A stretch of DNA of 64,000 bases from a virus, in the IMG/VR virus record IMGVR_UViG_3300024052_000085, positions 1-64,000 of that record. One strand, 5' to 3'. This document shows, piece by piece, positions 44,201 through 51,391 of this stretch. Below the pieces are notes generated by a model that ran no database searches, was not told the DNA's origin, and worked only from the letters and a program-made list of their open reading frames with translations. Both the position numbers and the translations under genes were made by a program. Positions within the stretch are counted from its first letter, which is position 1, and each line of letters starts with the position of its first letter.

Positions 44201-45968
44201 TCCTACAGCTTCTGTAACTGGAGTCGAGTTTAGTCCAGACATGAATAAGATAGCTATAACTTGGGATACTTACCTATCGGTATACGAGTTTGATGATGCT
44301 ACAGGAACAATAGGTACTTTAGAAAGTGTTAGCTTAGCTAGTACTGCTACGGGATTAGACTGGCAAAATGAGAATACTACAGGTGTTACATCAATTGCTG
44401 CAAGTTCAACCTTAACACCTTTCATACATGCTTGGCCTTACAATACAAGTTTGAGTACCGGAGCTTTTGGGTCTAAATTAACAGACCCAAGTCCTTTACC
44501 TTCTGGAGCTGGTACTTTTGTAGGTATACATATAAATGATGATGTAGTAGTATTGGGTCAGAGTGTATCTCCTTACATAACTACCTATGAATATACGGGT
44601 ACTAGCGATGACGACTTTGCAATCAATAGATTGGTATTAAATTTCGATACTTCATACCTACCTGATGATGCTGTAATTACAGATGTTAAGCTTAACATAC
44701 CCCATGTTGCCTTAACCGCAGCTAATACATTACCCGGAACTACTCATTGGGACTTATATGTTCAAGAAGGATCTATTGCTGCTGAACCTATATCAGTTAC
44801 AGACTTTGACTTTAATAAATACGATCTACCAACATATCCAGTTATAGGATCTAAAAATAGTGCCGCAATGACAGGTTCTTCTTTTAGTATTAACTTAAGT
44901 GCATCTACTTTCATTAATAGTACTGGAATCTCTCAGTTAATATTAAGACATGAACATGAAGTGAGTTCGACTTCAACTCCTGCTGCACAGACAGATCAGT
45001 TTATAGAAATTAATTACGGAGGTCAGGAAGTAGGTAACGAATTCCCTACAGCTTGTACTTCAGATAGTACTTGGGGTACTATACAATCAGATAGTGCATA
45101 CAATATGTGTAATGCTACTAATGTACCTAAATTATTAATTACTTACACTTCTGTAAGTTCAGGTACTCCTGCAGACCTTGTAACTAATATAACGAGTATT
45201 GCTAACATACCAAAATCTGATGGAACTTATACTGTAGGAATACTTGCTAAAGGACCTGTAATAGTTTCTAAGGTTGAAGGTAATAGTACAAATACTACGG
45301 ATTACGGTTTCAATAGAGTTCAAGTAGATAATCTAAATAGTTGGAGTTTCCATACTTCAAGCGATCCTCAGAAACCTACCTCATTTGTTAACTACACTAG
45401 GATATATAGAAATCCTACAACCTATAATGCTATAAATCCCATTGTCGACTGGACTCTGACTGGTATACATAGCTTCCCCGAAAATTGGTTTTACGATTTA
45501 GGTACTGATGCTAATATCGATAACGCAGTTTATGAAATTGCAATTCCTTCAAGTTCAGTCTCACCAACGTTATCCAATAACGTAGGTATTGCAAGTGTAG
45601 CACCATTAAATGCTGCTTTACCTTCATATTCTCAGTTAGTAGGTATTTCAGATAATACTCCCGATCTTACTACCAGTTCATCTTCGGGAGTTGCAGGACT
45701 ACCTCTAGAACCCTTCTGGTTATATATAGAGTCTCAAACTGGAATGCCCGCAAAAGTAATGGTTTTGATGTTTGCATTATCATTCGTGATATTTGCAGGT
45801 GTTCTAGCCTTTAGATCATTCCAATCTGTAGCAGCATCTTTCATAGTAATGATTATAATGATAGCAGTATTTGCACTATCATTCGGAGGAGTATTCCCAT
45901 GGTGGATGCTAATAACATTTGCAATGACAGGTGGTATCTTCGTATTCGCTAGGAGAGCATACGTATAA
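38274..45968 (+). CDS. giant membrane-anchored surface protein, 2564 aa
   Basis: A signal/anchor helix (residues about 10-32), a very long exported Thr/Ser/Asn/Tyr-rich part, and three membrane helices at the end (about 2480-2560). Five DNRLRE-like beta modules carry the pattern FDTSxLPDxAxxxDA near residues 602, 872, 1168, 1250 and 2118; these occur in cell-surface and carbohydrate-binding proteins. Near 1680-1780 lies an IPT/TIG-like domain, and near 1790-2100 a beta-propeller-like region with AYEFSP repeats. Few Cys. Best reading: receptor-binding spike or virion coat protein, possibly glycosylated. Confidence 0.85.
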   Translation: MTLVKHADKSWILTWTLSLLTILGFIGLLVYSSLPTTVLASHDPTADPDDPHAAFRVVDVREAYGRLVLEVQHFKSNGDHWFYEVYTWEGTEEFNRLPAINPQGQLLLEDNSIAPYIANPEYNEVGILNLDEYRKDVPPEVQYIPIKKVEFEFQKVIEDVIPSDPGKDTYFQFLVTSGETIGWEQEQVLQKLGPPLSSSNNVVGDLAPVVGDTLTYIYSDGPELQYSNETALNKEAIIQQVASIHQVRTEKGWTGNKGRVLSPEVKSTPKSIEGAKLLSIRFAHLQGTTYFEDGTIFNGDTDLLAGIDDYFERVDLRTDRSKTYSIGEDLYRTELYQTAIHSENENGELLDISYDFIRVPDTDTWVMGTHPDYKVIADESTLTIIDPTDTYGGRWYTPAPLTFKDNTAYYYDDGLKWVYSLTPSGIKLDAEVHEPRGERDYEFTFLPLGEGIQPFRIDSDGNAVTADRAVSTTGGEIYFDFTLNENDYSIEPQLVVPRAFAEFGEDINKVRVSASPWEIVDDYTIKFTFDDKDITSYPYVLDPTTTISLVGNPLQNGMMFGTMYCNPITAGFYPNWTCGSVHGTGPEDYYIGKSSGSAYEAKRGMIKFDLNSLPAGIVITRAYIDMYNFTGGRNFDSTDYGDDRINFHRLRKEWDMNANWTKATNSVNWTGGGASQDCWHITANSNTGCDRDTEVSASLDAYSATSHPNDSNADCNCWHRWEGEKLLVDVRQMYSGMRPNYGWVIEHPQAENSAKLQGTWAYWYYGYYGYNQVVTLGLATYAPHMTVEYTFPSIDSCVTQTNWYTTNQGSSPAMWDGQIAHNNNHVAATFVTRTREPTTSNSGNANYDTDITDTHIKVGWYAKQGMTNVFWIQRGVVMYDTSNLPDDAIVVDAKWHFTISAKANQNTSVTAEYAYDGSVGSFNSLASQSINLVGLNYTDPDGLNPNSGLAGANRHDLTSMTTWNTNDYGVLKRSVEPMTVDMYIYDAKQNSQGNINNAGGGLYGQTHYVDSPYHHRDLTDFGMAYINKTGITKFAILHSDDRQGDPPIWYNDLWSYLNIASSEAGSQYEHKLEVTYRVPCAEVGTEATDTVTNTAVSTYYGTDANDDWSYQIGNYPAQGATRKWHGMWADSAHAMQNASILYLSFGQHSSGQTNWSTLAGDEYYFAFRSVVNFDTSNLPDYTQCTSATHTSYPAVDGEYQTYNSAGYEWYNMTNENRTTGSNTQTTDSTSTTMRVGFQMHSTQRKYTHQWRSELQFDTSGIPANAVITDATLRLKKANSPGVYSANSVVGMERSNTWGAGPNGTSLQEDDYDNMDFRAIAFGQPNDTAPGIKYFQINSLGLENSIKKGVGAITQLGLMDSRILNNKEIWNGSNSTATSWYTVENGNATTKPQLSVNYYVPCDNGIIDAWLDLGISGARLWSKNSPLGAHNWFGSGNAYTLNSLKPHPESDLTVVGVKVEAGHADNYGSAVASDFHKHTKGQITEEIPAVRMNWDDYTRFQFTDEGLYSVNTTGHTQIGLQLGNDYWDYEPVHNGGGWSYEIVLHSYTDATSRPKLTVVHGYQNQAAFYSNAIHNKVLTINTSGTTWVNPLTNTMKQDIINGITGHLSESTSWNTAVKANMSVGEVIRTDDDTVTITFGNHSTYAPSVAETMTILIPASATNDALASLPSRSTFQVDPVPFSFTAATPTMATNTGPLTLTLTGAGLPPGGSLPFQGSEDVRMQKSGEPDIVCSGVSGGGSSSVVSCPTTGAPVGAWDIKVINGAGLTGTLSANTTLYSPWSSTVNGGDFSPGGSDYGVFAHDAVPYFTVQAFDEVEKEWGVASSPPTSLPTTAGMDAEFNLTKTRIVVATSTTITPLYAYEFSPLTGVIGGTSSPASPTLMGTTSLDFGYADNVIGTTTTGGDYFYINDVDTSAAIASFWTSTLANTSTKPTATCNDIDVTVSYIAVGCDSAPYLFVYNFDNATPAIGTKLSDPANPPTASVTGVEFSPDMNKIAITWDTYLSVYEFDDATGTIGTLESVSLASTATGLDWQNENTTGVTSIAASSTLTPFIHAWPYNTSLSTGAFGSKLTDPSPLPSGAGTFVGIHINDDVVVLGQSVSPYITTYEYTGTSDDDFAINRLVLNFDTSYLPDDAVITDVKLNIPHVALTAANTLPGTTHWDLYVQEGSIAAEPISVTDFDFNKYDLPTYPVIGSKNSAAMTGSSFSINLSASTFINSTGISQLILRHEHEVSSTSTPAAQTDQFIEINYGGQEVGNEFPTACTSDSTWGTIQSDSAYNMCNATNVPKLLITYTSVSSGTPADLVTNITSIANIPKSDGTYTVGILAKGPVIVSKVEGNSTNTTDYGFNRVQVDNLNSWSFHTSSDPQKPTSFVNYTRIYRNPTTYNAINPIVDWTLTGIHSFPENWFYDLGTDANIDNAVYEIAIPSSSVSPTLSNNVGIASVAPLNAALPSYSQLVGISDNTPDLTTSSSSGVAGLPLEPFWLYIESQTGMPAKVMVLMFALSFVIFAGVLAFRSFQSVAASFIVMIIMIAVFALSFGGVFPWWMLITFAMTGGIFVFARRAYV

Positions 45969-46022
45969 TGGCAGAGTGGAATAGAGAATATTTTGATGGG
46001 AGAGCATACGTATAATGGCAGA
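45952..46022. repeat. 47-base tandem duplication across a gene boundary
   Basis: The 24-base word at 45952-45975 recurs at 45999-46022. It covers the last codons of the giant gene, TAATG and the first codons of the next gene. The first copy starts a 15-codon frame ending in a repeat of the giant protein's C-terminus (RAYV). Confidence 0.8.
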
Positions 46023-46563
46023 TAGAGAATGTTTTGATTGGAATAGAGAATACTATGGTAAAACCCATCCACATAAAAAGTTCTATAACATTCCAGATGT
46101 AGAAGGAACTAAACATTTAGATATAGGGTGGAGCGAAGGAGATTTCCCAATAATTGGAGCTACTCTGGGAGTAGATCCTGGTAGTAATCGAAAATTTTGG
46201 AACTTTGAACACTCTCCAGAAGAGGATAAAGAAGTAACAGACTTTTATAGAAGTATAAACTTCGAAGAAATAGCTGCTAGTGGGACACATCTACCTTTTG
46301 CAAATGGAACTATAGACTCTGTATCATCTCAGCATTCAATGGGAATGGAATTCGATTTAGAAGAGGGATTAGCAGAAGCTATCAGAGTACTTAGGAGCGG
46401 AGGTAAGTTAGCAGTTTTAACATGGGTTACTACTGAAGAAATTGAAGAGTTAAGAAGATGGTTGAGAAGTCAACCTGTACAAAATGTTAGAATAAGAAAA
46501 AGAGATAAAGATGAAGACACTGATAATTTATTTCTTTACGGAATAGAGTTCACTAAGGTATAA
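46015..46563 (+). CDS. short SAM-methyltransferase-fold protein, 182 aa
   Basis: HLDIGWSEGDFPIIG (degenerate motif I), TLGVDPG, GTHLPFANGTIDSVSSQHS and RVLRSGGKLAVLTW give the compact class-I layout shared with the proteins at 17656 and 52723. Lies between a giant surface protein and a signal-peptide protein. Possible substrates are sugars, lipids or virion proteins; none is shown. Confidence 0.65.
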   Translation: MADRECFDWNREYYGKTHPHKKFYNIPDVEGTKHLDIGWSEGDFPIIGATLGVDPGSNRKFWNFEHSPEEDKEVTDFYRSINFEEIAASGTHLPFANGTIDSVSSQHSMGMEFDLEEGLAEAIRVLRSGGKLAVLTWVTTEEIEELRRWLRSQPVQNVRIRKRDKDEDTDNLFLYGIEFTKV

Positions 46564-46566
46564 TAA

Positions 46567-47370
46567 ATGAATAAATTAATGGCATTCTTCGTATTCACAT
46601 TCATATGTGGGTCAATGATCAGTTTTACAATGGAAGGGGGTTCTGGTATAGTAACAACTCATCTAAAAGACACTATTACCGCTTCACAGAATGTTATACC
46701 TGTAAATAGTATTGTAGGCTTTTTAACTGGAGGTGATAGGATAACAATCGAAGATGAAGATATTAGATATAATAGCGTACAAGCTGCAGGAATAATAACT
46801 TCTGTAGATCCGGGAGCTGATGGATTATACGACTCTAGCACCTTGGGTGCTGCTATAAATAATGATAACGTTTGTGAAGATGGATCTATATGGTTAGCCA
46901 GTAGAACCTTAATAACTAATGCATGCGTAGGAGCTGTAACAGGAGAGATAGCTTATACATGCCCTTGTATGGTCCTAACAAATAGTAATACGGTTCCAAT
47001 AATGAGAGGAGCTGATTCTTATGATAGTGAAGAGACTGAAGCTAAACCTCATGCAGGGCCAGATAACTCAAAAGTACCCCCAAGAAGAGGTACTAAAGTC
47101 TTTAACAGAGGGTCTTCATTAGTAAATCAGGCTTTAGGAATGAACATAGCTCAAAGTGCGACAACAGCAGGTGTTGCCAAAACATTTGTTCTATTGCCTA
47201 TAGCATTGAGTAAGACAGCAATAAAACTAGTAGCTTGGGACTTCGCATATCTAGAAGGAAACTTTTCATACTTTAAGTATATGATCTTGTATCCTATATC
47301 TGCAGGATTCATGTATACCATACTAATAACCGGTGCAAGTCTATTCCAGGGAGTCTTTAGAAGAGGATAA
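46567..47370 (+). CDS. exported membrane protein with signal peptide, 267 aa
   Basis: Signal peptide at residues 1-22, a soluble part with three or four Cys that could form disulfides (near 98, 119, 136 and 138), and one or two C-terminal hydrophobic helices (about 213-220 and 238-258). A likely virion membrane protein, by context. Confidence 0.7.
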   Translation: MNKLMAFFVFTFICGSMISFTMEGGSGIVTTHLKDTITASQNVIPVNSIVGFLTGGDRITIEDEDIRYNSVQAAGIITSVDPGADGLYDSSTLGAAINNDNVCEDGSIWLASRTLITNACVGAVTGEIAYTCPCMVLTNSNTVPIMRGADSYDSEETEAKPHAGPDNSKVPPRRGTKVFNRGSSLVNQALGMNIAQSATTAGVAKTFVLLPIALSKTAIKLVAWDFAYLEGNFSYFKYMILYPISAGFMYTILITGASLFQGVFRRG

Positions 47371-47371
47371 T

Positions 47372-47827
47372 ATGACTAGAAGAAGAGGAATTGGAACAGG
47401 ATCAATGGTCAGTAGAGATTTTCAAAGGAAACAAAATAGAGAACGTTCTCAGTTAATATCCCAAGCTATTATTAAAAGGGACTTAGATGATTCTTGGGTT
47501 GTTAGAGTTACTGAAACCCGTCAAAGTATGCAAAATGTAAGTGGTGAGTCTATACCTTATACTCATGCTGAAATAGTTCCAGTAGAGAATGCTAATGCAT
47601 TTAGGAAATATAAAGCATTGGGTTCTAGCGGAGATTCAAGAAATGCTGAATCTGGAGAATTGATTCAATCTGGAGGTATAACCAACGTAAAGTTTTATAT
47701 TCTCGGATTGATTGGTGATGGTGGTTCTTATCGTATAGGAGACCTTATAGAAGAATATGGACTCTCTAATGTATCTGGAGCCTTAACAGAGGGTATAACT
47801 CAGGGATTGATAGAGGTAGCTCGATGA
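47372..47827 (+). CDS. protein with C-terminal winged-helix segment, 151 aa
   Basis: Basic N-terminus (TRRRGIGTG), then a C-terminal winged-helix-like block (FYILGLIGDGGSYRIGDLIEE). Start placed at the ATG after the previous stop; an earlier start inside that gene is unlikely. Its end resembles the 68-aa winged-helix protein at 35269 in type. Confidence 0.65.
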   Translation: MTRRRGIGTGSMVSRDFQRKQNRERSQLISQAIIKRDLDDSWVVRVTETRQSMQNVSGESIPYTHAEIVPVENANAFRKYKALGSSGDSRNAESGELIQSGGITNVKFYILGLIGDGGSYRIGDLIEEYGLSNVSGALTEGITQGLIEVAR

Positions 47828-48012
47828 TATCCGAAACTGAAAAGTGCGTACATCATTGGATAATAGAAACTTCTACAGGTCCTACAAGTCAAGGTGAATG
47901 TCAGAAGTGTAATGCAAAGAAACTCTTCTCTAACTCTATAGGTATGAAAGAGATGCCTAGAAGTATTAACCTAGCTAGCCCTAATTCTTTAAATGGACGT
48001 TTCAATAACTAA
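47824..48012 (+). CDS. small zinc-ribbon protein, 62 aa
   Basis: C-x2-HW...GEC-x2-CNAKKLF fits the short phage zinc-ribbon type (C/H/C/C). The tail is Asn/Ser-rich. Overlaps both neighbours by four or fewer bases. Confidence 0.7.
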   Translation: MISETEKCVHHWIIETSTGPTSQGECQKCNAKKLFSNSIGMKEMPRSINLASPNSLNGRFNN

Positions 48013-48911
48013 TGAGTATGAAATCTGAATACGGAGGTATTTTCGGAGTAATCAATCCTAGAGAACTTAATCGTCTCTATGAGTTACTGGATGTTTGCGG
48101 ATCTATGGGATGGAAGATTGAAGAAGATCTTAGTATAGAAGACGAAACTGATAGAAGATGGGATTATAATAGAAGATTAGAAGCAGGAAATCCTCAGTAT
48201 CAATATGGTGGAGGACAATTTAGAGATCTAGCTCCTTTCGATTATTTAGAACTAGAGTATGATGGTAACTTTCAATTAATGACAGTACCAGCTTTTAATA
48301 CTTGGTTGAAGCAAGCGCGTAACTATGCCGCTAGATGGTTTAAACGTCTCCAGTCTAGATATGCTCAGAAGATACAGTTAGCAGATACAAAAGGAAAAGT
48401 AAGAATGGCTGACTATAATAGAATGGAAATGTTGGAACATCATATCAAAGCAGTTAAGGATAAAGATGAAGCATATATAGAAAGAAGTGTACCTATGTAT
48501 GATTCTAGTATAGAACCAGAAAGATATGCAGAATTCGAAAAGTATAAAGATCTTTATGACTGGAAAAAAGATATAGACTGGGTACTTGGTCCTCAAGGAC
48601 TATTACATACTGAAGATTCGGAAATAGAGATTGCTAGACAGAGTTGGATAGAAGGATTTAAGGAAATTTCAAAGTGTCTTCAAGATCTTACTAAAATTCA
48701 AAAGAATGTAGCTAGAAGATATAATCGTTGGTCTAGAAAAGATTTCAGATATACTGAAGATCCTACAGATCCCGACACTCCAGGGAAATTTTTTAACCCC
48801 GACTTTAGATATAATGTTTCCAGACGTCAGAGAGGCCTAACAGACAAAGAAGGTAAATACTTACATGACTGGAATCCAGATACAATGGAAAGCGGAGCGC
48901 AAGGATTATGA
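48012..48911 (+). CDS. hypothetical protein with N-terminal YGG-IF motif, 299 aa
   Basis: Starts with an E-YGGIFGVI segment that recurs in variants at 49738 (DAFGGLFSVL) and 50185 (DVYGGFYSPL). The rest is helical, charged and Trp/Tyr-rich. It overlaps the glycosyltransferase. Not recognised; possibly a virion protein with a shared sorting motif. Confidence 0.65.
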   Translation: MSMKSEYGGIFGVINPRELNRLYELLDVCGSMGWKIEEDLSIEDETDRRWDYNRRLEAGNPQYQYGGGQFRDLAPFDYLELEYDGNFQLMTVPAFNTWLKQARNYAARWFKRLQSRYAQKIQLADTKGKVRMADYNRMEMLEHHIKAVKDKDEAYIERSVPMYDSSIEPERYAEFEKYKDLYDWKKDIDWVLGPQGLLHTEDSEIEIARQSWIEGFKEISKCLQDLTKIQKNVARRYNRWSRKDFRYTEDPTDPDTPGKFFNPDFRYNVSRRQRGLTDKEGKYLHDWNPDTMESGAQGL

Positions 48912-49738
48912 TTTCAATAATCATACCAGCATATAAAGAGTACGATAACTTAGTTACTCTTATTCCTGAAATACGTAAAACCCTTAATGGCGATCTACAT
49001 GAAATAATTGTTGTAGATGACGATAGTAGGGATGGTACAGAAGGATTAGAGAATGCTAAGGTAATTGTTCGTAAGAACGAAAGAGGACTGTCGAGTGCTG
49101 TAATTAGAGGCATTAGAGAGTGTGAAACAGATGCTTTTGTAGTTATGGATGGAGATCATCAACATCCCCCTTCAGTCCTTCCTTCTCTAACTAGAGCATT
49201 AGACAATCATAATTTGGTTGTAGGCTCTAGATATGTTGAAGACGGAGGAACTTCTGGTTGGACTCTAACGAGAAAGATAGTAAGTAGAATAGCTAGTTTA
49301 ATGGGAAGACCTTTATGCGGTATTAGAGATTCTAGTTCAGGAATTTTTGGAACTTATAAATCGTTATTAAATATAGATAATCTTAACCCTATAGGATTTA
49401 AAATAGGTTTAGATATATACAACAAGTTACGCTATGAAAGTAAAACTGAAATACCTTATATATTCAGTTCACGTAAACATGGAGATTCTAAATTCACTTC
49501 TAAACAGGTTAAGGAGTATCTAAAGCAACTATTTAACTTATACATAGATTTCTTTAACCCTCGACAGTTAGGGAAGTATTGCTTGGTAGGTTCTCTTGGT
49601 GTAATTATCAACTTTGGTATTTTAATTGGATTAACAGAAGCCTTTGGATTTCATTATATAGTATCTGAAATGTTTGCTATAGGCTTAGTACTTATATCGA
49701 ACTTCATCTTAAATAAACATTGGACGTTTAAAGTATAA
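48908..49738 (+). CDS. GT2 glycosyltransferase fused to a short GtrA-type membrane domain, 276 aa
   Basis: Residues 1-200 are a GT2 domain of the dolichyl/polyprenyl-phosphate mannose synthase type: SIIIPAYKE, VVDDDSRDGT and MDGDHQHPP (D-x-D). Residues about 207-276 are GtrA-like with two membrane helices and the ending NFILNKHWTF; the usual third and fourth helices are absent. Would load a sugar on a lipid phosphate at the inner membrane, for use by the glycosyltransferase at 53304. Confidence 0.85.
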   Translation: MISIIIPAYKEYDNLVTLIPEIRKTLNGDLHEIIVVDDDSRDGTEGLENAKVIVRKNERGLSSAVIRGIRECETDAFVVMDGDHQHPPSVLPSLTRALDNHNLVVGSRYVEDGGTSGWTLTRKIVSRIASLMGRPLCGIRDSSSGIFGTYKSLLNIDNLNPIGFKIGLDIYNKLRYESKTEIPYIFSSRKHGDSKFTSKQVKEYLKQLFNLYIDFFNPRQLGKYCLVGSLGVIINFGILIGLTEAFGFHYIVSEMFAIGLVLISNFILNKHWTFKV

Positions 49739-50181
49739 TGGTAGGTAGAGATGCCTTCGGAGGTTTGTTTTCTGTTCTGACAAGATCAGAAGCTAGTTGG
49801 CTAGAAGATTACATTCGAGAGAATGCTGCTGAAGTATATGAGGATTATGAGGGACTAGCAAGTATGACTCTTAAAGACGTAATCCTGATGTTAAGCTTGG
49901 AAAATGAACAATTAGCTTACTCCATGAATGATAAAGAATGGAGAGAACAGTGGGATAACGAGAGTCTAGGGCCTTTAGGTTCTGAAAACGTAGTTAAACC
50001 TTTTAGAGATAGAATAGCTGCATTTAGAGCTATGCTTATCGAAGGAATGAGGATTCAGAAAAAGCTTGAAGCATACGCTAAGAAACATGAAATAAGCTAT
50101 AAGAAGATTAACTATAAACATTGGGGTCCTAAAGCTGATATGGATTATAATCCCAGAAACTTTACAGAGGTGAACTTTTAA
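49738..50181 (+). CDS. hypothetical protein with GRDAFGGLF head, 147 aa
   Basis: Short head VGRDAFGGLFSVL, then a helical charged body. Related at the N-terminus to the next gene and to 48012. Starts on the last base of the previous stop. Not recognised. Confidence 0.65.
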   Translation: MVGRDAFGGLFSVLTRSEASWLEDYIRENAAEVYEDYEGLASMTLKDVILMLSLENEQLAYSMNDKEWREQWDNESLGPLGSENVVKPFRDRIAAFRAMLIEGMRIQKKLEAYAKKHEISYKKINYKHWGPKADMDYNPRNFTEVNF

Positions 50182-50184
50182 ATT

Positions 50185-50616
50185 ATGGTAGGTAGAGATG
50201 TATACGGAGGATTCTATTCTCCTCTCAGTGGAAGAGATATTGCAGATATAAACAGTGTCCTAGAGACTACTGACTTCTATGCTTTTCTAGAACCCAGATT
50301 CCAAAAATTAGCAACACCGAGAGATATTAGGGGAATACCTAAAAATGTTCTTCTCGAGAACCTAGAAGTGTTTGAAAGGTCTAATAACCGTATGCTAAGA
50401 AAACATTCTAGAGAGACTGCTGAGCAATTTAGAGGAGAAAAAGATTACCCTTATTTAATGAGTCCAGAAGATGTAGGTCACTTTAAAAGACAAGGACTTA
50501 TAATTCGAAGAGCCATTGATAAACTAAAGGCCGATCAAAGAAGAGAGGGCTGGAGTAGTTATAAAGGTAATCCTAAATGGTTAGAACTTATGGAAGATCC
50601 TGGAACTGAAATATAA
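50185..50616 (+). CDS. hypothetical protein with GRDVYGGFY head, 143 aa
   Basis: Same VGRD-x2-GG head as the preceding protein, then a different helical basic body. The two may be distant paralogues or share only a short sorting signal. Confidence 0.65.
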   Translation: MVGRDVYGGFYSPLSGRDIADINSVLETTDFYAFLEPRFQKLATPRDIRGIPKNVLLENLEVFERSNNRMLRKHSRETAEQFRGEKDYPYLMSPEDVGHFKRQGLIIRRAIDKLKADQRREGWSSYKGNPKWLELMEDPGTEI

Positions 50617-50638
50617 TAACTGTAAAGGAATAGTATAT

Positions 50639-50833
50639 ATGCAAATTGGAGACACATATAGAGACAACAACCAAACTTACATTTGGTCTAAATGTCCTAT
50701 GTGCTTTTCTGAAAGAGGAGTAAGAAAACGTAGCTATATCCAAATTCCCCAATCTTTATGTCCTGACTGTAATTATATTAAGAGTAAGAGGGAGATGACT
50801 GGTTTGTGGGACTTTAAGAAGGCTCAAATATGA
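50639..50833 (+). CDS. zinc-ribbon protein of the three-member family, 64 aa
   Basis: IGDTYRDNNQTYIWSKCPMC head, then LCPDC and a charged tail. Closely similar in layout to 18135 and to the next gene. Overlaps that gene by four bases. Confidence 0.7.
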   Translation: MQIGDTYRDNNQTYIWSKCPMCFSERGVRKRSYIQIPQSLCPDCNYIKSKREMTGLWDFKKAQI

Positions 50834-51006
50834 AAGTAGGCGAGACATGGAAAGACGAAAGAGGTACTTGGTTTTGGGTAAGATGCCCTAATTGTAATGA
50901 GGAAAGAGAAGCTAGAAGAGCTTCAAAATATACTCCTGCTCTAAGGCTTTGTAAACCCTGCAATAAGAAAAGAGCTACTCAGTGGATGTCAGGACTAGTT
51001 TTATAA
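50830..51006 (+). CDS. zinc-ribbon protein of the three-member family, 58 aa
   Basis: VGETWKDERGTWFWVRCPNC head, then LCKPC and a basic tail. Third member of the family; tandem with the gene at 50639, so probably a local duplication. Stop overlaps the next ATG. Confidence 0.7.
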   Translation: MKVGETWKDERGTWFWVRCPNCNEEREARRASKYTPALRLCKPCNKKRATQWMSGLVL

Positions 51007-51203
51007 TGCAATTTAACAAAGAATACGAGAATATAGAAGGCGTAAATTATTTACTTAAGCATAGACGTAGTTTAAGAATGTGGGATCTAGGAACTTTACG
51101 AAGTGTTGCTTCTGCTTTCGACTTAAATGTTAAAGGTAGCAGAACTGTATTAATTGCAAGGCTAGAAAGAGTATATCAAGACTTAAAGAATAGAGGGTTC
51201 TAA
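51006..51203 (+). CDS. SAP-like DNA-binding protein, 65 aa
   Basis: LGTLRSVASAFDLNVKGSR with LIARL after it fits the SAP motif (helix, Gly, helix), which binds DNA. Start set at the ATG in the TAATG overlap; an earlier frame start lies inside the previous gene. Confidence 0.65.
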   Translation: MQFNKEYENIEGVNYLLKHRRSLRMWDLGTLRSVASAFDLNVKGSRTVLIARLERVYQDLKNRGF

Positions 51204-51204
51204 A

Positions 51205-51390
51205 ATGTACACTAAAAGAGAATGTGAATACGGTCCTGGAGAGTGGCCTCGCGAGTGTGGTACATGTAGTCACTATTCAGGTACACCAAATGCAGAAGTT
51301 ATAGATGCTACTTGCAGAATATTGGTACCTGAAGAAAATAACGTAGAAGAAGAGATGGTCTGTAAATTTCATGTAATGGTAAAAAGATAA
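51205..51390 (+). CDS. four-cysteine small protein, 61 aa
   Basis: Cys near residues 7, 18, 21, 36 and 52 (CGTCSHY is the core) suggest a zinc or Fe-S site. Starts just after the previous stop. Not recognised. Confidence 0.65.
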   Translation: MYTKRECEYGPGEWPRECGTCSHYSGTPNAEVIDATCRILVPEENNVEEEMVCKFHVMVKR

Positions 51391-51391
51391 T

